Below, one piece after another: positions 34,950 to 46,860 of a DNA stretch of 64,000 bases; within the stretch, counting starts at the first letter, position 1, and every line of letters begins with the position of its first letter. Both the position numbers and the translations under genes were made by a program. Origin of the DNA: Flaccisagitta enflata (taxonomy: Eukaryota; Chaetognatha; Sagittoidea; Aphragmophora); assembly GCA_965153355.1 (NCBI GenBank), contig OZ231126.1, positions 54,064,001-54,128,000 on the forward strand, in the 5' to 3' direction. Below the pieces are notes generated by a model. The model was not told where the DNA came from, searched no databases, and was given only the letters and a program-made list of their open reading frames with translations.

Positions 34950-35917
34950 GCAATCTCGACTGGGAAAAAGTGTTAAGCTTTTACTCTCAGCTGCTTCTTC
35001 TCACTAGTCTGGAATTTATTTTCTTTTATAGTACTATGTTTGACGTTTTTCATGTCAAAATTTCACTGGTCTGTGTCAAATATTTTGTCCACAACATTAA
35101 TTTGAAGTAAAATAAGTATTTGTGGCTATAACCATGGCAAAAAAAAAAAAGTAGACAACTTATTTAGCTTATTTCTGCTGATCTGACAATATAAAATATA
35201 AAAAATCCATGGCCGTTTGAAAGATCTTCAAAAGATCTTTCAAATGCGACGTTGCTGGTAGTTCTAGCTTTTTTCGTTTAAAAATGGCACAAGAATGAAT
35301 GAAAACATTGCCATATTCAATTTTGCAATTCAGCTGGATTCAAAAGGTTTTGAAAAGAAGTAGTTCACTTTGACAAGCTCTAACTTTTAAATGGTTTGAG
35401 TTACAGACCTGGGATTGGTCTTGAATGAAAGAAAATTCAAAATCTTTTAAAAATACCTTGAAAAAAAAGTTCACAAAGATTTTTTTTCACTGTTTTTTTA
35501 TGAACTAACAAAAAGAAACAGCTTTTTCATCGTGGTTTTTTGATTGAGTCTTGACCATCTCTTTATCCTTCTGTCATTTCTAAACGAATAAAGCTACAAC
35601 ATCCAGCATGGTCCCATTTTGAAGATCTTTTGAAGAACTTTAAAACGGTCATGGATTTTGCTATAATTTCCTCATTGGATGAATGTGAAACATTGAAAAA
35701 GAATTTGTGTCTCTTTTTTTTTTCTTTTTTGCCATAGTTATCTGAAAATGCTTGTTTTTCTTTAAATTGATGTTGTGGTCAAAGCATTTAACACAGATTA
35801 ATGAAATTTTGACACAAAAACGTCAAACATAGTACTATAAAAGAAAACAAATTCCAGACCAGTGAGAAGATGAAGCAGCTGAGAGCAAAAGCTTAACACT
35901 TTTTCCCAGTCGAGATT
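34950..35917. repeat. 970-bp foldback
   Basis: Outer ends AATCTCGACTGGGAAAAAGT and ACTTTTTCCCAGTCGAGATT are perfect inverses. Inner anchors GTTTGACGTTTTT/AAAAACGTCAAAC and CCATGGCCGTTTGA/ACGGTCATGG keep the arms paired for about 300 bp. A short palindrome TTTGAAAGATCTT..AAGATCTTTCAAA sits at 35217-35246. The interior resembles 4840-5100. Confidence 0.88.
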
Positions 35918-36300
35918 GAAGACCCTGTAAATGAGGCCACTGCAATGCATTTGCTAGAATCGGTTCATGTACGAAGGACGGACGGATGGAATGGCCATAG
36001 GACAGACGGACCTTTCAAAACTGGACGACGGAGAGAATAGTTTTGAACATGGGACAGACAGACCTTTCAAAACTGTGGGCTGACACTTGATAAAACGACA
36101 CTTGATAAAACAAACAGCGTTTCGGGCCAAACTCACCCGAAAGTGGATATGAATAGAATGGAATGTTTTTGTTTCGCGGTCTTCCAATGTTTTGGTTGAT
36201 TGTTATCAAAATGAGAAATCGATTCTCACGCAAAATCTTCTTCTTCTTTAAGATCAAGAGAGAGAGAGAGAAAGAGTTTTGAGGGAAGCAACGGGAAATG
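35918..36300. other. No gene; degenerate A-like tract
   Basis: 35970-36075 holds two units around GGACAGACGGACCTTTCAAA ACTG. A short (GA) patch lies near 36255. Confidence 0.4.
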
Positions 36301-37140
36301 CCGGTCGAACGGACTGAGTACTGAGAATTATTACATTTACTGAAGATACAGTTGCATTCAGTTGTGCGCCGGTCGAACGGACTGAGTACTGAGAATTATT
36401 ACAGTTACTGAAGATACAGTTGGATTCAGTTGTGCGCCGGTCGAGCGGACTGAGTACTGAGAATTGTTACATTTACTGAAGATACAGTTGGATTCAGTTG
36501 TGCGCCGGTCGAGCGGACTGAGTACTGAGAATTGTTACATTTACTGAAGATACAGTTGGATTCAGTTGTGCGCCGGTCGAACGGACTGAGTACTGAGAAT
36601 TGTTACATTTACTGAAGATACAGTTGGATTCAGTTGTGCGCCGTGTGCCGATCGCCCCAAAAATACTGAGAATTATTACATTTACTGAAGATACAGTTGC
36701 ATTCAGTTGTGTGCCGGTCGAACGGACTGAGTACTGAGAATTATTACATTTACTGAAGATACAGTTGGATTCAGTTGTGCGCCGGTCGAGCGGACTGAGT
36801 ACTGAGAATTGTTACATTTACTGAAGATAGTTGGATTCAGTTGTGCGCCGGTCGAGCGGACTGAGTACTGAGAATTGTTACATTTACTGAAGATACAGTT
36901 GGATTCAGTTGTGCGCCAGTCGAGCGGACTGAGTACTGAGAATAAATACATTTACTGAAGATACAGTTGCATTCAGTTGTGCGCCGGTCGAACGGACTAA
37001 GTATTGAGAATCATTACATTTACTGGAGATACTGTTGAATTCAGTTGTGCGCCGGTCGAACGGACTGAGTACTGAGAATTGTTACATTTACTGAAGATAC
37101 AGTTGGATTCAGTTGTGAGCCGTGTGCCGATCGCCCCAAA
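36301..37140. repeat. 68-bp satellite
   Basis: About 12 units starting CCGGTCGAACGGACTGAGTA (36301, 36369, 36437 and so on). A chimeric unit with GCCGTGTGCCGATCGCCCCA occurs at about 36641 and again at the array end (37119), so part of the array including its boundary was duplicated as a block. Confidence 0.95.
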
Positions 37141-37490
37141 AATTGCCAGGGTTTTGAGGAATACATTGACTGCCCCTGCCCCTGCCCACCCGCAAGCGCG
37201 TGTATACAGCCGTATGGACAACAAGACCAACAGACAAGCGGATGAAGGCACGGACAGACGTTCGGACAAAGGGACGGACAGACATTCGGACCAACAGACA
37301 ACTGGACAAACAGACGATTGGACAAATAGACAATCGGACGGAGGGATGGACAGACAAACGGATGGAGGGATGGACAGAAAATGGGACGGAGGGATGGACA
37401 GACGGGTTGACGGACAGACAATCGTACGGGGGGCGGACAGCTTATGGGACGGACCGTCGGGACAGACTATCACAGAGATGTGATGACACA
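37141..37490. mobile_element. A-like head with GGACAGAC core
   Basis: CCCCTGCCCACCCGCAAGCG CGTGTATACAGCCG looks like a reversed A head, followed by about 240 bp of (GGACAGACNNN)n. No matching tail palindrome found. Confidence 0.5.
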
Positions 37491-37553
37491 CTTTTGAAAA
37501 ATGCTATGATGATGCTGGGATGCCTGTCAACAGTCCAAATTGCAATTCGGTTT

Positions 37554-37805
37554 TTAACAGAACAAAAGAAATAAACCAGAATCAAATAAACCAGAATCTT
37601 TCTCCTCTCTTGGAACATTTTCTAGTGAAACTTTAAAGTAGTTGGGAAATCTTTCGATGCGAATGAAAATGAAGCCAAAATCGAACAGCCCCAGTTCTTG
37701 AGATGCCTCCTCATATGTAAGTTTGCTACCCGTTAGTTGGTTGGGAGTTGTGACCCTTTTTCCATCGATATGAATAAACGAAGTGTTAGTAAAACGTTCT
37801 TCGCT
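37554..37805 (-). CDS. Candidate exon of unknown protein
   Basis: After a TTCTAG acceptor bordering 37806 the minus strand is open for 83 codons to a TAA (37554-37556), with no Met start. It includes TSFIHIDGKRVTTPNQLTGS, KLTYEEASQELGLFDFGFIF and IERFPNYFKVSLENVPREEK. Amino-acid usage is balanced, unlike the simple-repeat frames nearby. Near the end a 15-bp duplication repeats the pentapeptide DSGLF in frame. I recognise no family. It could be a terminal exon or part of a decayed transposon protein. Confidence 0.4.
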   Translation of the reverse strand, partial: SEERFTNTSFIHIDGKRVTTPNQLTGSKLTYEEASQELGLFDFGFIFIRIERFPNYFKVSLENVPREEKDSGLFDSGLFLLFC

Positions 37806-38126
37806 CTAGAACCTTGATTAAATATATTTAGAATTAAGAGTTTCACCAATATACCGTGCGCACGTGTTGGACTACTCGATCTTGCTTCTTCTTTTGCTGA
37901 CCAGGCACTTCTACTGACTGATTCTTGCTTTTTTTTTCATATATGCGTAATCGTTGGACTGTTTTTTATCTAGGCGGTCCCCCCTTCCATTGTTGTTTAT
38001 TCCCCCCCCCCCCACTACCATTTCCCGCTTCTTGAGAAAGGCGAGAAAGAAAGCAGACCTGTTGAATGTGGCTGGAGGTCGATGGAATGATGCGTCATAA
38101 ACAGTTTTAGACACTCTTCGACCACA

Positions 38127-38142
38127 ACAACGATGACAACAA

Positions 38143-38214
<72 letters not shown>

Positions 38215-38270
38215 GGAAAACGACGACGACAACGTTAATAATAACAATAACAACAACAACAATAATAAAT

Positions 38271-38329
<59 letters not shown>

Positions 38330-38351
38330 GGAAAAAAACGTCGACAACGTT

Positions 38352-38384
<33 letters not shown>

Positions 38385-38394
38385 AACAAATAAA

Positions 38395-38431
<37 letters not shown>

Positions 38432-38443
38432 AAATAAACAAAT

Positions 38444-38484
<41 letters not shown>

Positions 38485-38560
38485 AACAACAACAGACAAC
38501 ACAACAAAAACATTAAAAACAACATCAACAACAACAACAAAGACAAGGGTTTTTTAATGA
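38127..38560. repeat. (CAA)n microsatellite with internal duplication
   Basis: Three pure CAA blocks are separated by GGAAAACGACG..AACGTTAA and GGAAAAAAACGTCGACAACG TTAA spacers that are copies of each other. Confidence 0.95.
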
Positions 38561-38569
38561 GAGTACCGC

Positions 38570-38690
38570 CCTTAAAGTTAGCCGAAAAAAAGTTAAGTGC
38601 AACAGACCAATCGACGGACCAACTAACTGACAGACAAACCAACCAACAGGAGACTGGTTTTAAAGTTGCGTGCACGTGCGACCAAAAACT
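38570..38690 (+). mobile_element. A-family tail copy
   Basis: AGACCAATCGACGGACCAAC run and AAAGTTGCGTGCACGTGCGA CCAAAAA. The palindrome has drifted. Head not clear (GTACCGCCC at 38563). Confidence 0.55.
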
Positions 38691-39307
38691 TGGGTTCGAA
38701 ATTCGTTTTTGTCCAGACCAAAGAAATGATCATCTCGTCTGACTGACATGACACAGTCATCAGGCGGAAGGACCCTATCATAGGCTGTGAATCACAGCAC
38801 TGAAATCGGTTGGTTCTGTTGACCCACACCTGTGACCACCTGACCATGGCGTGGGCCCCCTTTACCCAGGTGATTAGGCGGGATGGTTTCCCCGCCGTCT
38901 AAAAGTGCCCCCGGAGGGTAATCCAGAAGGTTCTATGATAGCGAATTGGACCACAAACATCATCTCTTACGGATACTTTCAGAATTTTGAAAATTCATAA
39001 CGTACTTAGAGGAAGGGTCAAGTGGGCAACTTCGTAAACATAAGCCTCTGTTATTGATATCACAATCATTTTAAAAACACGAAAATGATAATACAGTTGC
39101 TAACAAGTACAGTTTACTGCACGTTGTAAAAACTGGATTGAAATTGTATTGTTATAAAACAACAAAACGATATTGAGTTACTACATTATACAAATGAACT
39201 CTTCGCCGTTTATGAGTCGGAGATGTATACGTCCTCATACAAGGGTCCCACTGCACTGTGGTCATCCATTCAACCTAATTATGATGACTGTACCCCTATA
39301 AGAAAAA
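38691..39307. other. No gene recognised
   Basis: Apparently unique sequence. A GTCATCAGGCGG / ACCCAGGTGATTAGGCGG near-repeat (38756, 38863) is the only structure noted. Confidence 0.35.
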
Positions 39308-40025
39308 ACAAGGCCGGATACACGTGCGGGTGGGCAGGGGCAGTGCTGGAGAAGGTCACTAGAGCATTTGGGAAGGAGCAGTAAGCTCAAAAAGCTTAAA
39401 AATGCCAACAAAGTAAATAGTCGCAAAAGCGTTAGATGGTCAGCGGTACCTGCCTCCTTTGTGAATGTATGTGGGTGTGAGCTAGTTAGAAAGGTAGCGG
39501 CCCGAAGGGCCGATGACCTATGCTGTTTTTATTTGAGTCACCTCAAGGCTGGAATTGGGCCTTGAAGCTGATTTGAGCCTGAGGCTGGGATTTGAGCCTT
39601 GAGGCTGGAATTTGAGCGTCAAGGCTTGGATTTGAGCCTAAAGGCTGGGATTTGAGCTTCGAGGCTGGGATTTGAGCCTTGAGGCTAGGATTTGGGTCTC
39701 GGGACTAGGATTTGAGCCTCAAGGCTGGGATTTGAGCCTCAAGACTGGGATTTGAGCCTCAAGACTGGGATTTAAGCCTGGAGACTGCGATTTGAGGCTC
39801 GAGGCTGGGATTTGAGCCTCGAGGCTAGGATTTGGGCCTCGAGGGGGGGGGTGGTACGTAGAAGAAGAAGAAGAAGGAGAAATTTCCCCTGTGTGAAAGC
39901 ATAGGTCATCGGCCCCTTCGGGGCCGCTGCCCAAAAGGGGACCGACCAACCAACCAACCAACCGATCAACCAACCGACGGACCGACATAGCGGAGTGTAG
40001 AGTCGCGTAGCACGCGACAAAAAAC
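39308..40025 (+). mobile_element. A-family element containing a B module
   Basis: Short head ACAAGGCCGGATACACGTGC (a deletion removes GGCTACCGAAGTCG), then GCAGTGCTGGAGAAGGTCAC TAGAGC, a B module (39415-39935), (GACCAACC)n, GTGTAGAGTCGCGTAGCACG CGACAAAAA. It supplies the uninterrupted version of the site disrupted at 41480. Confidence 0.88.
39415..39935. repeat. B module inside A element
   Basis: TAGTCGCAAAAGCGTTAGAT GGTCAGCGGTACC, GTAGCGGCCCGAAGGGCCG ATGACCTATGC, about 15 units of GGGATTTGAGCCTCAAGGCT, then GAAATTTCCCCTGTGTGAAA GCATAGGTCATCGGCCCC.. GGGGCCGCTGCCC. Confidence 0.85.
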
Positions 40026-40186
40026 GCCAGTTTTGTAACTGAGCCACTCTAGTTTCAGATATGCCATGAGGATTTGACAAGTGGGCAACCATCAGGGGTG
40101 AAATTTTGTCTTCGCGGCACAATAGCAGAATCAAGAGGTCTGCTGTCCTGTTTGTGTTTCTTACTGTCAACTGGTCGGTTTTCTCC

Positions 40187-40334
<148 letters not shown>

Positions 40335-40434
40335 CATTTTGGTGTTGGTTTGGTCGCCGGTATGTCATTATTTTCTCCCTCCTCTCGGCTTCTCCCTTCT
40401 TCATTCTCACCTTCTCTATTCTCTATTAGTCGCG

Positions 40435-40741
<307 letters not shown>

Positions 40742-40935
40742 TAGTTTTCTTTGACTCTTCTCTCTGAAGTCTTCTTCTTGTAACTCGCTCGGGAAAAAGC
40801 ATTTTTCGCGACCTGGCAAATATTCTTTCTTGTGTGTGTTTGATCAGGATAAGTTATTTCCTTCTCTTCTTTGCCAAAACTCGACAAGAAACCGTACATC
40901 CAAAACCTACTTCGCTTCGTCTTCTTTTTCACCTT

Positions 40936-41043
40936 CATCATCATCTTTCTTCTTCTTCTTCTTCTTCTTCTTCTTCTTCTTCTTCTTCTTCTTCTTCTTC
41001 TTCTTCTTCTTCTTCTTCTTCTTCTTCTTCTTCTTCTTCTTCC
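40936..41043. repeat. (CTT)n microsatellite
   Basis: About 105 bp. Poly-Ser, poly-Leu and poly-Phe frames are artefacts. Confidence 0.97.
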
Positions 41044-41412
41044 TTATTCTTCTTCTGTTGGTTTTATCATTTCTTTTTTTCTTTTGTGTGTTTTCTTTTT
41101 TTTTTAATTACGGTACCCCCTAAACCCCACTCTGAAATTGAAATCGTTTCCAACATCTTCAAGCCATTTCTTTCATATCGAATTTGGTCAAGGTCTTCTT
41201 AGGTATTCTTTTTATCGATTTCTTTTGATATGCTTAAGACCATATTTGATCACACCAATTCACTGGAATCACTGCCTCCCCGAACGTTTTGCCATATAAA
41301 CTGGCTACCGTTGCACCTCTCTAAAGCTTAACGGCCTTTAGTGCATACTCGCACCCGTACGTGACTTTTAAAATGAAAAGCTTGCTCAACATTTTACCGC
41401 ACCATCGAAAAA
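41044..41412. other. No gene seen
   Basis: T-rich then ordinary DNA up to the next A head. Confidence 0.4.
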
Positions 41413-41479
41413 ATAAGGCCGGATACACGGCTACCCCAGTCGCCGGCGGGTGGGCAGGAGCAGTGCTGGAGAAGGTCAC

Positions 41480-41769
41480 GGAGAAAATTTCTAAGACGAT
41501 ACAGATCTTTTGTTTCTTTCGGGTTTTCTTGCTTGGGCGAAGCTTTAATTCGAGTAGATTTGGGTTGAAATGAATAAAACCCAGCCCTTACCTAGCCCTT
41601 GCGCTAGCCCTCACCCATATCCTAACCCTAAGCACCCCCAACCCCAACCTTAACCCTAAAACCACCCCCAACCCCAACCTTAACCCTAATCCTAACCCTA
41701 ACCCTAAATAAAAAACCTGCTTAGAAAGTCAGTAAGACAAAAGACCTCACCGAATTTGAAAACAGTACC
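41480..41769 (+). mobile_element. Telomere-tract element H, copy 2, with 9-bp duplication
   Basis: 290 bp starting GGAGAAAATTTCTAAGACGA and ending GAAAACAGTACC. Flanked by GAAGGTCAC at 41471-41479 and 41770-41778. The related A copy at 39308 has one GAAGGTCACTAGAGC, the empty site. The centre (about 41590-41706) is CCCTAA/CCCCAACCTTAA repeats. Confidence 0.92.
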
Positions 41770-41836
41770 GAAGGTCACTAGAGCATTTGGGCAGGAGCAG
41801 TAGGCTCAAAAAGCTCAAAAACGCCGAAAGAGTAAT

Positions 41837-42410
41837 AGTCGCAAAAGCGTTAGATGGTCAGCGGTACCCGTGCCCTGCCTAATTTGGTTGGGGTTGAAGT
41901 TGAGGGGGGAGCAGGGCAGCGGCCCCAAAGGGGTCGATGACCTATGCTTTCACACATATGGGGGATTTTCTTCTCCTCCTCCTCCTCCTCCGTCCTCCTC
42001 AAATCCCAGTCCCGAGGCCCAAATCCCAGTCTTGAGGCCCAAATCTCAGCCCTATGACTCAAATCCCAGCCTCAAAGCGCTACTCAAAGCTTCTGGGTTC
42101 GAATTCCATGGGCCTCAAGGCCGGTATGTAGGCCTCTTAGCTGAGATTTTAACCTTGAGGCTGAGATTTGAGCTTCATGGCTGAAATCTGGGCCTCCAGG
42201 CTAGGATTTAGGCCTTGAGGCTAAGATTTGAGCTTTGAGGCTGGGATTTGGGCCTCAAGACTGAGATCTGGCCTCCTCGAGACTGGAATTTGGGCCTCAG
42301 ACTGGGATTTGAGGGGGACGTAGGAGAAGGAGGAGGAGAAGGGAGGAGAAAATCATATGTGAAAGCATAGGTCATCGACTCCCTTCGGGGCCGCTGCCAA
42401 AAAAGGGGAC
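41837..42410. repeat. B module inside A element
   Basis: TAGTCGCAAAAGCGTTAGAT GG to GGGGCCGCTGCC. Arms GGCAGCGGCCCC.. CTATGCTTTCACACATATGG and ATATGTGAAAGCATAGGTCA TCG pair. The core has CTC repeats and about 14 AGGCCCAAATCCCAG-type units that switch orientation midway. Confidence 0.85.
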
Positions 42411-42539
42411 AGACCGACAGTCAGACCGATAGACCGACGGACCGACAAACCGGGTTGAGGAGTCGCGTAGCACGCGACTAATAACATAAAGAAAAATTCA
42501 CCGGACAAAACTCGGCATTCTGCGCCCTTTCATTTTTTC

Positions 42540-42550
42540 TTTCTTCCTTC

Positions 42551-42628
<78 letters not shown>

Positions 42629-42997
42629 CTTTCTTTTCTTTCTTTCTTTCTTTCTTTCTTCTTTCTTTCTTTTCTTTCTTTCTTTCTTTCTTTTCTTTCT
42701 TTCTTTCTTTCTCTCTATCTATATCTTTCTTACTTTCTCTCTTTCTTTCTCTCTTTTTTTCTTCGTGTCTAAAACTGTCTATCATCCTATATCTGTCTTA
42801 GTATCTCAGTCCGTCTATCTCTCCGTCAATGCATGCATATGTGCCGTCTTCTCTTCTTTCTTCCATTCTTCTCATTTTTCCCTCGTTCATGTTTTCGAAA
42901 TGAATCGTTTATAAATCGGTTATTTTGAGCAACGCCCTCAGCTTCGTCTTTGCCTTCCTTTCCCCATTTTCTCTTCCGCTTCTTCCTTTCTTTCTTC

Positions 42998-43064
<67 letters not shown>

Positions 43065-43189
43065 TTTTTCTTTCTCTCTTTCTTTCTTGCTTGCTTGCTT
43101 GTTTTGCGTGTTTGCTTATTTCTTTCTTTCTTTCTTTCTGTCTTTCCTTTCTCTTTCAGTCATTTTTTTCATTCTTTCTTTCATTCTTT

Positions 43190-43257
<68 letters not shown>

Positions 43258-43460
43258 TTTTTCTGTCTTTCTTTCTTTCTTGTTTTCTTGCTTGCTTGCT
43301 TGCTTTGCGTGTTTCCTTCTTTCTTTCTTCCTTTCCTTCCTTCTCGCTTTCTTCCCTGGTTTCTTTCTATGTTTATTTCTTCCGTTCTTTCATACTTTCT
43401 TTTCTAATTACTCTCTTTTTTTCTTTCTTTCTTCCTTTCTTTCTTCCATTCTTTCGATTG
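42540..43460. repeat. (CTTT)n tracts
   Basis: Three blocks (42540-42720, about 42975-43090, about 43120-43290) with CTTG, CTTC and CTTA variants. A GCTTGCTTGCTTG..TTTTGCGTG segment occurs in two copies about 200 bp apart, showing block duplication. Confidence 0.95.
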
Positions 43461-43580
43461 TGTGGAAGGTGTTCATGCCGCAACGATAGTGTTACCCCGT
43501 GCATCTTGTTGAGTTTCAATTCTATCCTTCTTCCTTATTTTCTTCTGTTTCCCTCAGAGACTTTATTTATTTACTTTTTC

Positions 43581-43637
<57 letters not shown>

Positions 43638-43900
43638 TCTTTCTCCTCCCCTTCCTTCTTCTTCTCCTTCTCCTCATCCACTTCTTCTACCCTCTCTTTC
43701 TCTTTCTTCTTCTCCTCCTCGGGAGATTTCGATTGGATCAACTTACCCTCCTTCCCCATCTTCCTCCTCTTCCTCTTCCTCTTCCTCTTCCTCTTCCTCC
43801 ACTTTATCCTCGGATAGGCTGAATTTTGTTGCAGCGCCGCCGCACATGAAAATTTTTCCGGATGTTGGAATTTGAATTTCAATCAAATGAACAACAGAAG

Positions 43901-43902
<2 letters not shown>
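43461..43902. other. No gene; (CT)n and (TTCCTC)n patches
   Basis: CT run 43583-43634 and TTCCTC repeats about 43757-43800. Confidence 0.5.
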
Positions 43903-44426
<524 letters not shown>

Positions 44427-44519
44427 GAAGAAGAAGAGATAAAAGAGTAAGAAACAATGCTAAGGAGGATATGGGAGCACCAAAAATTGATTTTCTTTTT
44501 CCGTTGTCTGAAGACAGAA

Positions 44520-44520
<1 letters not shown>

Positions 44521-44608
<88 letters not shown>
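44521..44608. repeat. (GA)n microsatellite
   Basis: About 88 bp pure GA. Confidence 0.97.
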
Positions 44609-44610
<2 letters not shown>

Positions 44611-45050
44611 AAGAGACACAGATCTCGTGTCAGGGGAAATAGGACAATTTTCCAGAATAAAAAAAAAAGAAATTTTAGTCAAGATTTTTGCACAATTATA
44701 TATTTGACTGTATTCCCGATTCTGAGCGGAAATGAGGCTTCCAGTTCCACTCTTGACGCAAAATTTGATACAAATCATATTTAATCTCTGTCTCTCTCCT
44801 TACATGAGATCATTGTAAACACCGTTTCTCTCGAAACTTAGTACTGAGTTGGGAGACGAAATTGCAAAGAGTGGCATGATGTAATCATTATTCAATAATC
44901 AATCTGGACATGTCATAGTTATGGAGAACGCTCAAGTCAAGAGGAGGTTTACAGTTTTGCAGGACGAACATCGAGATCTGTAAAGGATCGTACACATGCA
45001 CAAGTGCACAACAATATGATAAAGGCATGATAAAACTTGTTTCATAAATG
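44609..45050. other. No gene seen
   Basis: Sequence leading into the 125-bp array; AGACGAAATTGCA and ATGATGTAATCATTA words resemble diverged array units. Confidence 0.35.
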
Positions 45051-45052
45051 TC

Positions 45053-45420
45053 TCCATTTGTGGATGAGTTCTTCCGTTTGGAGGAGCGTCAGTCTATAGA
45101 AGACGCACGTTGAAAGTTTTGAAGGATCGTGCGTGTGCCATAGAAAACGGCATGGTTACATATCATCTATACATGTCTTTGCTTCTCGACGAGACACGAG
45201 AGGAGTGCTGCAGTCTACAGAAGACGCACATTGAGAGTTGGGAAGGATCATCCGCGTGTGCGATAGAAACAGCATGATTACATTGATACATTTTATCTAG
45301 ACATGTCTTTGCTTCTCGATGAGACACGGGAGGAGTGCTGCAGTCTACAGAAGACGCACATTGAGAGTTGGGAAGGATCATCCGCGTGTGCGATAGAAAC
45401 AGCATGATTACATTAATACA
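45053..45420. repeat. 121-130-bp tandem repeat, three units
   Basis: CAGTCTACAGAAGACGCAC starts at 45090, 45211 and 45341. Units share GTCTTTGCTTCTCGAYGAGA CACG and GGAAGGATCATCCGCGTGTG. The array stops abruptly at a B-module border. Confidence 0.9.
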
Positions 45421-45991
45421 GGATCGCACATGGTCAGCGGTACCCGATGCCCTGCTTGGAGTAATTAGCTGAAGAAGTAGAGTGAGAGGGCCTTTAGGGC
45501 AATGTTTTATGATATTCAATGAGAGTTTTCGCACTTTTTTGATTTGTTATTAATTTTCCATTTTATTCAATGGGAATTTCACATTTTCATCATTCTTTTG
45601 TTAACTTGCTTATCCAGTAGAAATAGGAAATTTGCATTTTCAAAACTGTTTCGTAAGTTTTTTATATTATTTAATGGAAAGTTTGTATATTGTCCATTCT
45701 CCATATGATTCAAAAAGAATTTGAGGCACAAGAAATTTCAAAGGATGATGTAAGAACGGACCTACAAAACGACTTTCATAATTTTTGCTCCTGTGTCCTG
45801 TGTCCTGACATCGGCATCTTAGGGCCACTGCCCAAAAAGCCACTAAAACGCTCGTTCTCCCACTTTTCGACGTGTGCTTACTGACAGACGGACGGACCAA
45901 CAGATGGACATATAGATGGACGGACAGACGCACTGACGGACCGACGGATGGAAAGACAAAACCTCTTATAAAGTTGCGTGTCCGCAACTGA
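45421..45991 (+). mobile_element. B fragments ending in an A tail
   Basis: GGATCGCACATGGTCAGCGG TACCCGATGCCC (B left end), intermediate AT-rich DNA, TCCTGTGTCCTGACATCGGC..GGGCCACTGCCC (B right end), then (GGACGGAC)n and CTTATAAAGTTGCGTGTCCG CAACTGAAAA. Confidence 0.6.
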
Positions 45992-46860
45992 AAATCAGTG
46001 TATCAAACAAACGAGATGAAAAAGCTATTCTTGACCATGTTTTAAAAGAAAAAAACCTTCATACATACTACCTAAAGCAAAAGTCCTTGTCCACCTCGAA
46101 AAAGTGCCTTAACAGGATGTGCAAAAAATATGGCAAAATTTTGCTAAGAGCAGTTTTAAACTGCTTTCAAATTATTTTTTAAATCAAAATATAGCTTTGA
46201 TATGAGGGTTGCTTAGTTTCATATATCTATTTGCCTACAGGCAGCAAGAATTCATGAATTGAAATCAATGGAGGGTAGGAAAGGTCCATTTATGGTGGTC
46301 ATGGGAAAATGAATTCTGATTAACAAAACAAAATTGATAGTGACTTTCAAATTATTTTATTTGATTTTTTACAATTTTTTTGAAGCCAATATTGAGTCAG
46401 AATGACTGTACTGCTTCTATGATGAATACCCCTCGATGAATTGACCACTTTGGGATACTGATTTGGATGTAATATTAAGCTTAGTGATTGATATCCTCAG
46501 CTTTGTTTTACTGGTAAAAATTCTGTGAAATGGGAAAATTTGACCAGAGCAAAATTCATTCCTTTGCCAACCAAGATTATTCTTATGAAAAACTGCACAT
46601 TCTAACATCTAGTAGAACTAATTAGAAGGCTACACCCCAAATTTTGTATCACTGGGCCATCAAGAAGTGTGGTCTTTGTGCTTTTATGTTTTTGCCAAAT
46701 TTTTTGCACATCCTGTTATGTGAGGCCTATTTATTATTGAAATAAATGCTCATTAATAGTGATACATATTCTACGATGAACAAAGATCAATAAAACCTAG
46801 AAAATATTAACATAGAGTGGATTTCAATTGAAGAAAACTTTTCACTAAATCAAATAAAAA
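45992..46860. other. No gene; diffuse foldback
   Basis: GGATGTGCAAAAAATATGGC AAAATTT (about 46115) and GCCAAATTTTTTGCACATCC (about 46694) are inverse, so 46115-46715 may be a foldback of about 600 bp. Confidence 0.5.

Larger units (their letters stand above)
41413..42482 (+). mobile_element. A-family element with nested H and B
   Basis: ATAAGGCCGGATACACGGCT ACCCCAGTCGCCGGCGGGTGG head; interrupted at GAAGGTCAC by the H element; then GCAGGAGCAGTAGGCTCAAA, a B module, GACCGACAGTCAGACCG, and tail GTCGCGTAGCACGCGAC TAATAA. Confidence 0.9.

Noticed and set aside
36301-37140. CRISPR-like regular array
   Set aside because: The 68-bp units are repeated throughout with no unique spacers, and the setting is eukaryotic.
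42080-42115. B-box-like GGGTTCGAATTCC
   Set aside because: No A box or tRNA fold upstream; it lies inside a B-module core.
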